A stretch of DNA of 48,848 bases from an uncultured bacterium (GTDB lineage: Bacteria > Planctomycetota > UBA1135 > GCA-002686595), in NCBI GenBank assembly GCA_938030175.1, contig CALHGQ010000178.1:1-48848 (forward strand), written 5' to 3'. Under the pieces are notes generated by a model. That model was given only the letters and a program-made list of their open reading frames with translations, did not search any database and had not been told where the DNA came from. Below are positions 24,501 to 33,274 of this stretch, one piece after another. Numbering within the stretch: the first letter of the stretch is position 1; each line of letters opens with the position of its first letter. Both the position numbers and the translations under genes were made by a program.

Positions 24501-27222
24501 GAACGGCACAAAGTTCGACTGCCTCGCCCTCCTGAGCGGCGGCAAGGACAGCACGTACGCCCTCTACCAGCTCGTCGAGCTCGGCTACCGGCCGCTGGTG
24601 TTTAGCCTCGACAACGGCTACATCTCCGACGGAGCCAAGGCCAACATCCGGCGCGTCGTCGAGCATCTCGGCCTTGAGCTTGAGTTCGTCGGAACAGGCT
24701 CGACCAGCTCGATGAACGCGATCTTCAGCGACAGCCTCGATCGATTCAGCAACGTCTGCCAGGGCTGCTTCAAGACGATCTACACGCTGAGCACGAACCT
24801 GGCGCGGGCACGCGGCATCAAAACGATCGTGACCGGCCTCTCCCGGGGCCAGATCTATGAGACGCGCTTGGCCCCCATCTTCCGGTCGGGCGTCGTCGAT
24901 CCTGCGGAGGTGGAACGCCTTGTCCTCGACGCCCGCAAGACCTATCACCGCGCCGACGACGCGGTGGCCCGTCACCTGGACGTGTCGGTGTTTGAGGGGG
25001 ACGAGGTCTTCGACGAGATCGAGTTCGTGGACTTCTATCGCTACTGGGACGTGCCGCTTTCGGAGGTCCTCGGGTTCATCGAAGAGCGCGCCGCATGGAA
25101 GCGGCCGGCGGACACGGGGCGCTCCACCAACTGCCTCATCAACGACGTGGGCATCGCCGTTCACAAGCACGAGCGAGGCTTCCACAACTACGCGCTGCCG
25201 TACAGCTGGGACGTTCGCCTCGGCCACAAGACGCGCGATGAGTGCCTTGATGAACTCAATGACGAAATCGACGAGGAGCGCGTTCAGCGGATCCTGCGGG
25301 AGGTGGGGGCTGACCGGGGGAAGAGTCCGCTGACAGACGACCGTAGGCTGGTGGCCTACTATGTGCCCAACCGGGAACACAGCCGGGTACACAGCCGGGT
25401 TCCAAACGGAGATCCCCTGGCAGCCGACACGTCTGACCCGTCATCGATCCGGACGAGCCTGGAAAAAGTGCTGCCGGAATCCATGCTGCCCCATGCCTTC
25501 GTGCCTCTGGCGGCGCTGCCCCTGACCGCCGCTGGAAAGATCGACCGAGCGAAGCTCCCCGAGCCGCACCAAGGGACAGACAGGCTCTCGCACGTTGCGC
25601 CAAGGACCCAGCTGGAGAAGGATCTCGCGGAGATCTGGGTCGGCGTTCTTCAGGTCGAAGAGGTCGGAGTCCACGACCACTTCCTCGAGCTGGGCGGTGA
25701 CTCGATCCTTGGGATTCAGATGGTCGCACGGGCCCGGGCGGCGGGCTGGGCGATCGCCCCCCGGGACGTCTTCACCTCCCCCACCATCGCTGAGCTCGCG
25801 CTGGTCGCGCGCCGGATCGAGCGACAGCCATCGGGTCCATCAGCCGACGGCGTAGCGAGCGAACCACTGGGCGAAGTGCCGTTGACGCCGATGCAAGCGC
25901 TGGGCCTCAACAGCCACTCGGCTGCCCCGGAGATCTTCGGCATGTCGATGATCCTGGAGAGCGCCAGCGGCGCCGCCCTTCAAGAAGGGGAGCTCCGGAC
26001 GGCGCTCTTGGCGGTCACACGGCACCACGACGCGCTGCGAACGCGATTCACTCGCGTGGGCGAAGAACGCGGCGAGGGGGGCTGGGTTCAGGAGGTGCTC
26101 CATCCGGACGATGCGGCGACCCCGTGCCTGGAGGTTCACGGGAGTGGCCCTCTGCAGGGTAGCTCCGACCAGCTCGAGGAAGCGCTCCATCGGAACCTGG
26201 ATCTCGAGCGCGGCTCCCTCCTCGCTGCGGCGATCCTGCGCTCGCCCGGCGGCGGCCCCGACCGCCTGATCGTGGCCGTTCATCACCTCGTCATGGACGC
26301 GCTCTCCTGGGAGCCGCTGCTCACCGACCTCGATGCGGCCTACGACGCTGCGCTGCGGGGCGCCCCCTTGGAGCTTCCCCCAAAGACGACATCGTGGCGA
26401 AGCTGGGCCCGGTTCCTTCGCGACAGCTCGCAGTCCGGCGCGTTTGAGCCACTCGCGAGCCGCTGGCAGGCGCCACCTTCCACGGCGGACGCAACTCTCG
26501 GGGAGGGCACGGTTCGCGATGAGCGAGCCGCCGCGTTGACCTTCACGCCAGAGGCGAGCGGCCTCGCGAAGGAGATCGGCGCCGCGGACGCCCTCCTCGC
26601 TGCACTGGCCTACTCCCTCCAGTCCGCCGCGCAGCCCGCGCCCCTCTCCATCGACGTGGAATCCCATGGGCGCGCCGAGCTACCCATTCACGAACCCACC
26701 CCCGATGTGTCGCGAACGATCGGATGGTTCACGGCGGTGAGCCCTGTGGTGGTTCCGCCAGCGAGCACCCCGCTGGAAGCCCTAGGAACCGTCCGGGAGC
26801 GCCGCCGGATCGTTGGGGATGCCCAGACTGCGTTCGGCTACCTCAAACCGAGCGGGCGCGGCCCTTCGGAAGTCCTGTTCAACCACCTCGGGACCCACGG
26901 CTCGGTCCTCCAGCTGGCGTGGTCTTCTGAGACCCCGCGCCTTCGGCCTGTCACCGGCGTGCGCCTGGTGCGCACTGAACTGGCGCAGCGAACCCATCGA
27001 CTCGACGTGCACTCGGTCGAGGGCGAGTCTGGGCGGCTGACCGTGACCGTGCGGTTCCAACAGGGTCGCGACTCGCACGAGTCGGTCACGGAGCTGCTCG
27101 GCGCGATGCAAGCGGCGGTCCTCGCGATGGGCGGGCCCACACCCGACCCGACTCCGAGCGAGCTAACTGGACTCCACCTCTCGAGCGACGACCTCAAGGA
27201 TCTGCTGGAAGACTATGGGTAG
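21517..27222 (+). CDS. NRPS module C-A(interrupted by PP-loop amidotransferase)-PCP-E, predicted Asn-specific
   Basis: 1901 residues. C domain about 20-450 (HHVIADAW, His150/His151). A domain from about 465: TSGSTGIPKG (628 on), NEYGPTEAA (766 on), YRTGDLARID (856 on), GQVKVRGVRIELAEIE (879 on). My reading of the pocket is D-L-T-K-I-G-E-V-G-K, one change from the known Asn code. Residues about 912-1270 are a foreign domain: CVRC (937-940), C959/C962, SGGKDS (1007-1012), C1081/C1084, TGLSRGQIYETRL, and a RLGHKTRDECLDEL tail like WbpG/PseA/WbuX amidotransferases. The A domain resumes at LVAYYVP (1278 on) and ends with GKIDR (Lys1341). PCP Ser1396 is in LGGDS. E domain about 1450-1880 (HHLVMDALSW, His1589; GWFTAVSP). 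A short acidic docking tail ends the protein. Confidence 0.92.
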   Translation: MSSVPGSPPASPGALEESYAPSQTQARLWAGQTLAGAAPLYRMALAFRIRGQLDSNCFRRAFDRLVQEHAALRTVMDRSASGEAVCRVHPEGVQLTVLQAEGANEAEKASWLERWCKERVEAPFHREDPLTDSCLVVLGPEDHLWYFAQHHVIADAWSTSVAFDRMSEIYAALERDAEPATRPVRDYRDYVAFEARTSETDSFRRAQAYWRSASEGRAPVAEDRFRSTSTVRVPVRIGTDRSRRVHELSSSEPFRGFTSDLSRFHVFAAALLAWQRRVGEESPTLSLLTPVHNRSSRAFKETLGLFIEVLPLTVSSERADSFRDLATRARASMQALVGHALPGITGSATTPPGGQTVLNYITSSFEGGFAGRAVVTEWLHPGHGDPEHSLRLQVHDFDESGEFLLQFDFHRDAFSAPERAAAVKHFLALLDALLEDVSTLIDEVPLLSAEERELRARRLDRTANAPAEEPNVVELIQEQIDRRPTAIAVRFRERSLTYAELDALTWRFTGALARLGVGRGDIVALSVPRSPELIALMLAALRVGAAYLPLDLKLPAARLQQMLDLAQPRVVAFGGEPSPDGKLEWRGADPSRVSVSVTELLEMGRIGEDVVTRPLLLESSERAYVIFTSGSTGIPKGVEIPHGALSRYIHFARDQYTEGPGRAFAFFSPPSVDLSVTSIFTPLASGGTVEIYPESTEERDLAIFDVIDEDRCDVVKLTPAHLALLVQRGPIMAQRLRVLIVGGEDLKRSLARRVQDELGPAVALYNEYGPTEAAVGCMVHRFDLEDTAGYSVPIGWPIDGVRLHLVNRADQPVPDGVAGEILIGGASLASGYLHSPAATAESFTPDPVLNGGSRVYRTGDLARIDPRTGRLTFLGRRDGQVKVRGVRIELAEIESALESLPEVDACVVTAPGTKEEGSSRTHLDLAGDPRWKGVVHCVRCGLASNHPEARIDENPDGICAVCLDFESYQGAASRYFGTEADLRARLDRGKRHCAENGTKFDCLALLSGGKDSTYALYQLVELGYRPLVFSLDNGYISDGAKANIRRVVEHLGLELEFVGTGSTSSMNAIFSDSLDRFSNVCQGCFKTIYTLSTNLARARGIKTIVTGLSRGQIYETRLAPIFRSGVVDPAEVERLVLDARKTYHRADDAVARHLDVSVFEGDEVFDEIEFVDFYRYWDVPLSEVLGFIEERAAWKRPADTGRSTNCLINDVGIAVHKHERGFHNYALPYSWDVRLGHKTRDECLDELNDEIDEERVQRILREVGADRGKSPLTDDRRLVAYYVPNREHSRVHSRVPNGDPLAADTSDPSSIRTSLEKVLPESMLPHAFVPLAALPLTAAGKIDRAKLPEPHQGTDRLSHVAPRTQLEKDLAEIWVGVLQVEEVGVHDHFLELGGDSILGIQMVARARAAGWAIAPRDVFTSPTIAELALVARRIERQPSGPSADGVASEPLGEVPLTPMQALGLNSHSAAPEIFGMSMILESASGAALQEGELRTALLAVTRHHDALRTRFTRVGEERGEGGWVQEVLHPDDAATPCLEVHGSGPLQGSSDQLEEALHRNLDLERGSLLAAAILRSPGGGPDRLIVAVHHLVMDALSWEPLLTDLDAAYDAALRGAPLELPPKTTSWRSWARFLRDSSQSGAFEPLASRWQAPPSTADATLGEGTVRDERAAALTFTPEASGLAKEIGAADALLAALAYSLQSAAQPAPLSIDVESHGRAELPIHEPTPDVSRTIGWFTAVSPVVVPPASTPLEALGTVRERRRIVGDAQTAFGYLKPSGRGPSEVLFNHLGTHGSVLQLAWSSETPRLRPVTGVRLVRTELAQRTHRLDVHSVEGESGRLTVTVRFQQGRDSHESVTELLGAMQAAVLAMGGPTPDPTPSELTGLHLSSDDLKDLLEDYG
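24250..25327 (+). other. PP-loop amidotransferase-like domain inserted between A8 and A10
   Basis: Sub-feature of the 21517 gene, residues about 912-1270. It is a complete domain: a zinc-ribbon-like CxxC...CxxC at its start, the ATP pyrophosphatase loop SGGKDS, then RPLVFSLDNG, an internal CQGC pair and a C-terminal GRSTNCLIND...GFHNYALPY...LGHKTRDE segment. The end segment in particular matches my memory of sugar acetamidino synthases (WbpG, PseA, WbuX). No glutaminase partner of the HisH type is encoded in this window, so the N (or S) donor is unknown. The A-domain strand before it (DACVVTAPG) and after it (RLVAYYVP) join naturally when the insert is removed. Confidence 0.85.
25377..25400 (+). 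repeat. 12-bp exact tandem duplication
   Basis: ACACAGCCGGGT occurs twice in a row (25377-25388, 25389-25400), encoding a repeated His-Ser-Arg-Val. It lies just beyond the downstream junction of the inserted PP-loop domain, in a loop of the A domain's C-terminal subdomain. Confidence 0.8.
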
Positions 27223-30200
27223 CCCTTCGAACGTCGAGAGCATCCACCGTCTGACTTCGACCCAGGAAGGAATCCTCTTCCATGCGGTTCAGGACGAAGC
27301 GAGTGGCCTCTACCTGCAGCAGTTCAGCGCTGTCCTCACGGGCAGCCTGGAGCTGGATCGATTCCGCAGCGCCTGGGTCGAGACGGTCGCGCGTCATCCG
27401 GCGCTCAGGGCGCTCTTCACCTGGAAGAAGCGGCCCCAGCCCCTTCAGGTGGTTCAGCGTGTCGTCGAGCTGCCGCTGGAGGTCTTGGAAGATCCCTCGC
27501 TCCTTGAGGACGGCCCCGAACTGGACGCGTTCCTCGCGCGGGATCGAGCGCGCGGGCTCGCGTTGGAGACCGCGCCTCTCATGCGAGTCACCGTCGTACC
27601 GGGTCCGCGCGCGCGGCACCGACTCGTTTGGACGTTCCACCACATTGCCCTCGACGGGTGGTCCATGCGTGTCGTTCTGCGCGAAGTGCTCCAGCGCTGC
27701 GCTGGCCAGGCGCCGAGCGGCCCCGCGCCCTCCCTCGAAGGATTCATCCAATGGCTCAGCGCTCAGTCAGAGTCCGATGCGCTCAGATTCTGGGGCGAAC
27801 GCCTGGACGGCTTCGACGAGCCGACGCGACTGACGCTGGCCCCGCCCTCCAGGGCAAGCCAAGGGGTGGAGAACACACACCCCACCCACGAAGCCGTCCT
27901 ACCCGCGGACTCCACCGCCAAGCTCACGCAGGCGACACGCAAGGCGCGGGTCACGCTCAACACCGTTCTCCGCGCCGCCTGGGCACTCACTCTCGCGCGC
28001 TACTCGAACACCGACGACGTGGTCTTCGGCGCCACCGTTTCTGGCCGCCCTCCGGAGATCCCGGGCGTGGAAGGCCTCGTCGGGATGTTCATTCACACGA
28101 TCCCCGTTCGCGCGCGGATCGACCGCGGCCAAGGATTCGTCCAGTGGTGCGCCGAGCTTCAGCGCGATCAGCTGGACGCGCTGCCGTTCGAAACGGCGCC
28201 GCTAGCCGCGATTCAGCGATGCTCCGATGTAGCCCCGGGAACGCCGCTCTTCGAATCGATCCTGGTCATCGAAAACCACGCGGTGGGAGAGCCATCCGAA
28301 ACAGACACGATCCAGATCGAGGGCGCGCGCTACCTGGAGAGGAGCCACTACCCGCTGGCGCTCCTTGTGGTCCCCGGGGCCGAGCTCGAGCTGATTCTCG
28401 TGAGGGACAGCTCCAAGGTCACGGGCGAGGCCGCCGACGCTCTCCTTGCGTTCACCCGGCGAACGCTCTTGAAGTTCATGGGGGACGCGGCTTGCACGGT
28501 GAAGGAGCTCGCCGCGCCGAACGACGAGGATCTCCGCGCCGTGGAGGCTCTCTTCGCAGCCGCTCCCCCGACGGAACGAGGATCGAAGACGGGCGGCGCG
28601 GCCATCGACGTGATCGAGCGCTTCGAGCGCGCGGCGACCCAGACCCCGACCGCCATCGCGCTGCGCTGCCCGGACGCCGCCGAGGCCAGCACGACCTATG
28701 CCGAGCTGGAAGCCCAGAGCCGCCGGCTTGCCCTCGGGCTCAAGGATCTCGGCGTCTCCGCCGGGGACCTTGTGGGCGTCCGCCTCCCCCGTGGGCAAGG
28801 GGCCATTGCAACGATCCTCGGCGTGATGCGCTGCGGCGCTGCCTACGTGCCCATCGACCCCGCCGCTCCGGAGGGTCGCGTTCGCGCGATTCAAGAATCC
28901 ATCGACATGCGCGTGGTGATCGGCATCGACGGCGTCGATACCCGCCACCTCGAAGCACTGGGCGGCAGCGCCGTGGCAGGCCTCCCGGACTCGGCACCCG
29001 CGAACGCCGCGGAGAGCCCCCTCGCCTACGTGCTGTTCACGTCGGGGAGCACCGGCACCCCGAAGGGCGTGGAGATCACGAGGGAGGCGCTCGCGCGCTC
29101 CACCCACGCGCGCACGGAATTCTATGGAGAGGACCCCGAGCGCTTCCTACTCCTGTCGCCGCTCCACTTCGACAGCTCGGTCGCGGGGCTCTTCTGGACG
29201 CTCGGCTCGGGCGGGACCCTCTTGCTTCCCCCACCCGGCCACGAACGCGACGCTCGTAAGATCATCGGTGCCCTGGACGGCGAAGAAGTGAGCCACACCC
29301 TCATGCTTCCGTCGCTTTACGAGGTGATCCTAGAGTCCGCCGAGCCAAGTGAACTCCGCTCCCTCAGGACGGTGATGGTCGCGGGAGAAGCCTGCTCCCC
29401 CGCTCTCGTGCTCGCCCATGGAAGGCACCAGAGTCATCGCCCTGACGGCGGCGCGCGGCTCTTCAACGAGTACGGCCCCACCGAGGCGACCGTTTGGGCG
29501 ACGGCGACGGAGCTCACCGCGGCAGAGTTCACCGCGACAGGGCTCACGGCGAACGACGCGATCCAGCCCGTTCCCATTGGGTATCCCGTCGGCGACGTTC
29601 GCGTACACGTTCTCAACCAACACCAAGAGCCCGTGCCGATCGGCGCCTCCGGGGAGCTGTACCTGGGCGGTCCCACCCTGGCGCGGGGGTATGCGAATGA
29701 TCCGGAGCAGACCGCCGCGCGCTTCCTAGAGCTGGCCCCTGGGTCCGAACGGCTCTACCGAACGGGCGACCACGTCCGACTCGATTCGAGTGGCTGCCTG
29801 ACTTTCCTCGGACGCCTGGATCGTCAAGTGAAGGTCCGCGGGCAGCGCATCGAGCTGGGCGAGGTGGAGGCCGCGCTGAGTACGATCGACGACGTGGTGG
29901 AAGCCGCCGCCTGCGTGACGAAGGGCCCAGGCGGCCAGCTCCAGCTCGTGGCCTTCGTCAGCGGCCCTGTCGACCCCGCCGCGTTGGACGGGTCGAAGGC
30001 GCTGTCCGACCTGTTGACGGGCGCGATGCAGCCCCAGCTCATCCTCGCGCTCGAGTCGCTGCCGCGCACTGCGAGCGGTAAGGTCGATCGACCGTCCCTT
30101 GACCTCATGGCGGCCGAGGCGGCGCTGCGCGAACGAGGTCGCCCTGGCAAGGCTTCGAGCGGCGCCGCCACTGAGGTGTCTGGGGCGAACAAAGCCGAGG

Positions 30201-31861
30201 AGACCCTGCTCGCGATCTGGCGCGATGTGCTCGGCATCCAGGACATCGCCCTCGACGAGGACTTCTACGCCCTCGGTGGCGACTCACTCACAAGCATCCG
30301 GCTTGTGGCACGGGCGCACAAGGCGGGGATCGAGCTAGAGCTGGGAGAGTTCGCAGCGGACCCGACCATCCGTGGCATGGCCGCGGCCAGCCGCGCAGCG
30401 GCGCCAACACCGAAGGCCGCTGCGCCGCTCGACCCCCAAGCCGCGCTTCCCCTCACCCCGATCCAGTCCTGGTTCTTCGCGCTCGATCTACCCCGTAGAG
30501 AGCACTGGAACCAAGCGGTGCAGCTCGTGCTCCCTTGCCAAGGGGAGCCGGATCAGTTGGCTGCCAAGCTCGCGGAGCGCGCTCGACAGCTCCCCCATCG
30601 ACACGGCGCCCTGCGCCTTCGCTTCGAGCGCGCGGACGGACGGTGGCACCAGCGCATCGCGTCCCCCACGGAATCGGACAGCGCGTTGAGCGTTGGCGTG
30701 ATCGATCTACGGGGCCTCCAGGGGAACGCGCGGATCGAACGACAAAAGGACGAAGCCCAGGCCGCACAAACGAGCTTTGATCTGGGGGCGGGCCCCCTCG
30801 CCGCAGCGCGCTTCTTCGTCTGCGAACGCGAAGTTCGCGTGCTTCTGGTGGCCCATCACCTCGTGATCGACGCGGTGTCTTGGAGCACGCTGACGGAGGA
30901 GCTGACGGAGGGTCCAGCGAACCACGACTCAGGCGCGACCTATGCACGCTGGGTAGAGACCCTCCGTTCCCGCGCTGACTCGAGTGAGCTGCTCGCCGAA
31001 ACGGCCTACTGGGCCGCGCTCGCGAGCGGGGGGCCTTCCAGTGGCAGCGAGGTCGCTGCTACCGGATCCGTCGCTTCGGAAGCCTCGCTCGCTGGCTCCC
31101 TTGCACCCGGCGCGACGGAGGCGCTTCTCACGGGTATCCACGACGCCTACGGGACCCGGCCGAGGGAGATCCTGCTGGCGGCCCTCTCTCGCTCGATGGC
31201 TCGCTTCACCGGCAGCACGGAGTGCCTGATCGACGTGGAGGGCCATGGGCGCGAGGCCAACGCCGCCGGAGCGCCCGACCTCGATATTTCGGGTACGGTC
31301 GGCTGGTTCACCACGGCGTGGCCGCTGCGGCTGACCGAATCGATTGCCCCCGACGGGACGAACCTGGCGGCTTCGATCAAGCACACCAAAGAGGCCGTGC
31401 GCGCGGTACCTGGCAACGGCCTCGGCTTCGGGTTGCTGGCGCGGATGACCTCGGATGAACCCACGCGGGCGCGCCTCGCTGCCGTTCCGCCCCGGGACGT
31501 TCTCTTCAACTTCCTTGGAAGGCTCGACGAAGGCGAACACGGAGCGTCTCCCGCGGCGGCCCTCGACGACCCCCTGGTCGGTCCACTGCGCAGTCAGGAA
31601 GGAACAAGGGCCTACCCGCTCGAGCTGAACGCGTGGGTATCGTCCGGCGTCCTCCAGATTCGCTGGAGCTACAGCACCGAGGTCCACTCCCTCAGAGAGA
31701 TGGAGAAGCTCGCGGGGCTCTTCTCAAGCGAGCTGGAGGACCTCATCTCCCATTGCGAAAGCCCGGGAGCTGGGGGCGCAACCCCCTCAGACTTCCCACT
31801 CGCTGGCGTCGACCAAGCCGAGCTCGATCGCATTGCCAAGCTGCTCGGGGGCGGCCAGTAG
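27215..31861 (+). CDS. NRPS module C-A-PCP-E
   Basis: 1548 residues; the ATG overlaps the previous NRPS stop by eight bases. The start VESIHRLTSTQEGILFHAV is a typical acceptor docking/C-domain start. C domain about 10-430 (HHIALDGWS, His142/143). A domain about 455-945 with LFTSGSTGTPKG (Thr609), NEYGPTEATVW, YRTGDHVRLD, RQVKVRGQRIELGEVE and TASGKVDR. My reading of the pocket is D-S-A-M-M-A-E-V-W-K, which fits no code I know well; Asp indicates an alpha-amino acid. PCP Ser1024 in LGGDSL. E domain about 1070-1520 with HHLVIDAVSW (His1214), DVEGHGRE and TVGWFTTAWP. The C-terminal tail VDQAELDRIAKLLGG looks like a donor docking helix. It should add a second D-residue after the module encoded upstream. 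Confidence 0.92.
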   Translation: MGSPSNVESIHRLTSTQEGILFHAVQDEASGLYLQQFSAVLTGSLELDRFRSAWVETVARHPALRALFTWKKRPQPLQVVQRVVELPLEVLEDPSLLEDGPELDAFLARDRARGLALETAPLMRVTVVPGPRARHRLVWTFHHIALDGWSMRVVLREVLQRCAGQAPSGPAPSLEGFIQWLSAQSESDALRFWGERLDGFDEPTRLTLAPPSRASQGVENTHPTHEAVLPADSTAKLTQATRKARVTLNTVLRAAWALTLARYSNTDDVVFGATVSGRPPEIPGVEGLVGMFIHTIPVRARIDRGQGFVQWCAELQRDQLDALPFETAPLAAIQRCSDVAPGTPLFESILVIENHAVGEPSETDTIQIEGARYLERSHYPLALLVVPGAELELILVRDSSKVTGEAADALLAFTRRTLLKFMGDAACTVKELAAPNDEDLRAVEALFAAAPPTERGSKTGGAAIDVIERFERAATQTPTAIALRCPDAAEASTTYAELEAQSRRLALGLKDLGVSAGDLVGVRLPRGQGAIATILGVMRCGAAYVPIDPAAPEGRVRAIQESIDMRVVIGIDGVDTRHLEALGGSAVAGLPDSAPANAAESPLAYVLFTSGSTGTPKGVEITREALARSTHARTEFYGEDPERFLLLSPLHFDSSVAGLFWTLGSGGTLLLPPPGHERDARKIIGALDGEEVSHTLMLPSLYEVILESAEPSELRSLRTVMVAGEACSPALVLAHGRHQSHRPDGGARLFNEYGPTEATVWATATELTAAEFTATGLTANDAIQPVPIGYPVGDVRVHVLNQHQEPVPIGASGELYLGGPTLARGYANDPEQTAARFLELAPGSERLYRTGDHVRLDSSGCLTFLGRLDRQVKVRGQRIELGEVEAALSTIDDVVEAAACVTKGPGGQLQLVAFVSGPVDPAALDGSKALSDLLTGAMQPQLILALESLPRTASGKVDRPSLDLMAAEAALRERGRPGKASSGAATEVSGANKAEETLLAIWRDVLGIQDIALDEDFYALGGDSLTSIRLVARAHKAGIELELGEFAADPTIRGMAAASRAAAPTPKAAAPLDPQAALPLTPIQSWFFALDLPRREHWNQAVQLVLPCQGEPDQLAAKLAERARQLPHRHGALRLRFERADGRWHQRIASPTESDSALSVGVIDLRGLQGNARIERQKDEAQAAQTSFDLGAGPLAAARFFVCEREVRVLLVAHHLVIDAVSWSTLTEELTEGPANHDSGATYARWVETLRSRADSSELLAETAYWAALASGGPSSGSEVAATGSVASEASLAGSLAPGATEALLTGIHDAYGTRPREILLAALSRSMARFTGSTECLIDVEGHGREANAAGAPDLDISGTVGWFTTAWPLRLTESIAPDGTNLAASIKHTKEAVRAVPGNGLGFGLLARMTSDEPTRARLAAVPPRDVLFNFLGRLDEGEHGASPAAALDDPLVGPLRSQEGTRAYPLELNAWVSSGVLQIRWSYSTEVHSLREMEKLAGLFSSELEDLISHCESPGAGGATPSDFPLAGVDQAELDRIAKLLGGGQ

Positions 31862-31865
31862 CTCG

Positions 31866-33245
31866 ATGGCACGCATCCTTCTCATGACGTCTGGGCTCAG
31901 GGGCATGGTCCACGCCAGCCTCGAGGTCGCCCGCAGACTGGAGGCGAGCGGTCACGGTGTGGTTTACGCCTCCCCCGCGGACGTGCGGAAAATCGTGGAG
32001 CGAAACGGCATCGAGTACCGACAGCTAGCCCCGGTCCAGCGCCAGCCCGCGCCGGAGCGACTCCGACGCTCCGGTGAGTCACGGCTGGCGCACAAGCTGG
32101 CGGAGTGGAATACGCGCGGGACACGCCGGAGCGCCGGGGTGACGGCGCTCGGGATGGAGTCCTTCCGCGGACTGCTGGAGGAGCTCAGCCCCGACGTCGC
32201 ACTCGTTGACTTTGACCTTGAGGAGCACGCGATCACGTGTGCGACGAGCACGGTCTCCACCGTGATGCTGAGTCAGTGGTTTGAGTTTCGCCGACGGCCG
32301 GGCCTCCCGCCGCTGAATTCGAAGCTGCCGCACGGGTCGCCGCTCCAGCGCTGGCTGGCATGGACGGGCCAGCGCCTTCGCAGCCGCCGGAAGCTCGCAG
32401 CCACGTACCTGCGCTACTTCGGAACCGACCGGCGAGGCGTTATCGAGGAGTACGCAGCCCAAGCGGGCTTTCCTGCGTCCGGACTCTGGCCCCACGACTG
32501 GGGAACGCTCTTCGCCTTTGACCCGATTCCTGTGTGGAGCATGACGGCTGGCGAGCTGGACTTCCCCCACGCGCGCCGCGAGACCTTCTCCTACATCGGC
32601 CCGATGGTGCAAATGGAGCGGGTCGATGATGCAGCCTCGCTGGCCGATCGCAAGCACCTCGAAGAGATCGTCGCCGAGGCCAAGAGCGCCGGTCGCCGGG
32701 TCCTGTACGCCTCCCTCTCATCCATGGCAGCGCCCGACTCGGCGGCGTCGAGCTTCGCCGAACGACTCGTTCGAGCCGTCGGCCTCCGCCAGAACTGGAC
32801 GCTTGTGCTCGGACTGGGCGGCAGCGCCTCTGCCCTCGACGCACTCAACTCAAGGCTCGGCGGTTCGCTGCCGCCAGGGATCCAGCCCATGGTCTGGGCG
32901 CCACAGTTGACCGCACTCCATCACGCGGATCTCTTCATCAGCCACGGCGGCATCCATTCGATCCACGAGGCCATGGCGACCGCAACGCCCATCGTCTGCT
33001 ACTCCGGGTCAACCTTCGACCAGGACGGTTGCGCCGCTCGGCTTGCGTTCCATCAGGCCGCCAGCGTCGGTTCCCGCGACGAGTCCGCCGAGGAGATCGC
33101 GGCACGCCTGGAGAGCGCGCTGAATGACCCGGCGCTCAAGGCCCGCGCCGCCGAGCTGCAGTCCTTAGCACACAACCACCGAGGCGCGCTCGACGCGGCC
33201 CTCGCGGCCGTCCTTCCCAATCCGTCCGGCGCCGCTTCCACCTAG
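31866..33245 (+). CDS. GT1-type (UDP-sugar) glycosyltransferase
   Basis: 459 residues from ATG 31866, four bases after the NRPS stop, so it belongs to the same unit. The N-terminus ILLMTSGLRGMVHASLEVARRLEASGHGVVYAS is the acceptor-domain start of macrolide/zeaxanthin-type GT-B enzymes. The nucleotide-sugar side is visible as MVWAPQLTALHHADLFISHGG, then HEAMATATPIVCYSG and the DQDG acidic pair. Relatives glycosylate small hydrophobic natural products, glycolipids or carotenoids. In this context it probably decorates the peptide or its lipid carrier. It has no transmembrane helix and should act in the cytoplasm. Confidence 0.88.
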   Translation: MARILLMTSGLRGMVHASLEVARRLEASGHGVVYASPADVRKIVERNGIEYRQLAPVQRQPAPERLRRSGESRLAHKLAEWNTRGTRRSAGVTALGMESFRGLLEELSPDVALVDFDLEEHAITCATSTVSTVMLSQWFEFRRRPGLPPLNSKLPHGSPLQRWLAWTGQRLRSRRKLAATYLRYFGTDRRGVIEEYAAQAGFPASGLWPHDWGTLFAFDPIPVWSMTAGELDFPHARRETFSYIGPMVQMERVDDAASLADRKHLEEIVAEAKSAGRRVLYASLSSMAAPDSAASSFAERLVRAVGLRQNWTLVLGLGGSASALDALNSRLGGSLPPGIQPMVWAPQLTALHHADLFISHGGIHSIHEAMATATPIVCYSGSTFDQDGCAARLAFHQAASVGSRDESAEEIAARLESALNDPALKARAAELQSLAHNHRGALDAALAAVLPNPSGAAST

Positions 33246-33274
33246 CCAAGCCCCTCGTCCCCCTCACCGTCCCC

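Noticed and set aside
24073-25392. Long open frame on the minus strand (439 codons) inside the first NRPS gene
   Set aside because: It lies opposite the strongly conserved A-domain and PP-loop motifs; its translation is low-complexity Val/Ala/Arg/Glu without domains, a common effect of high GC content.
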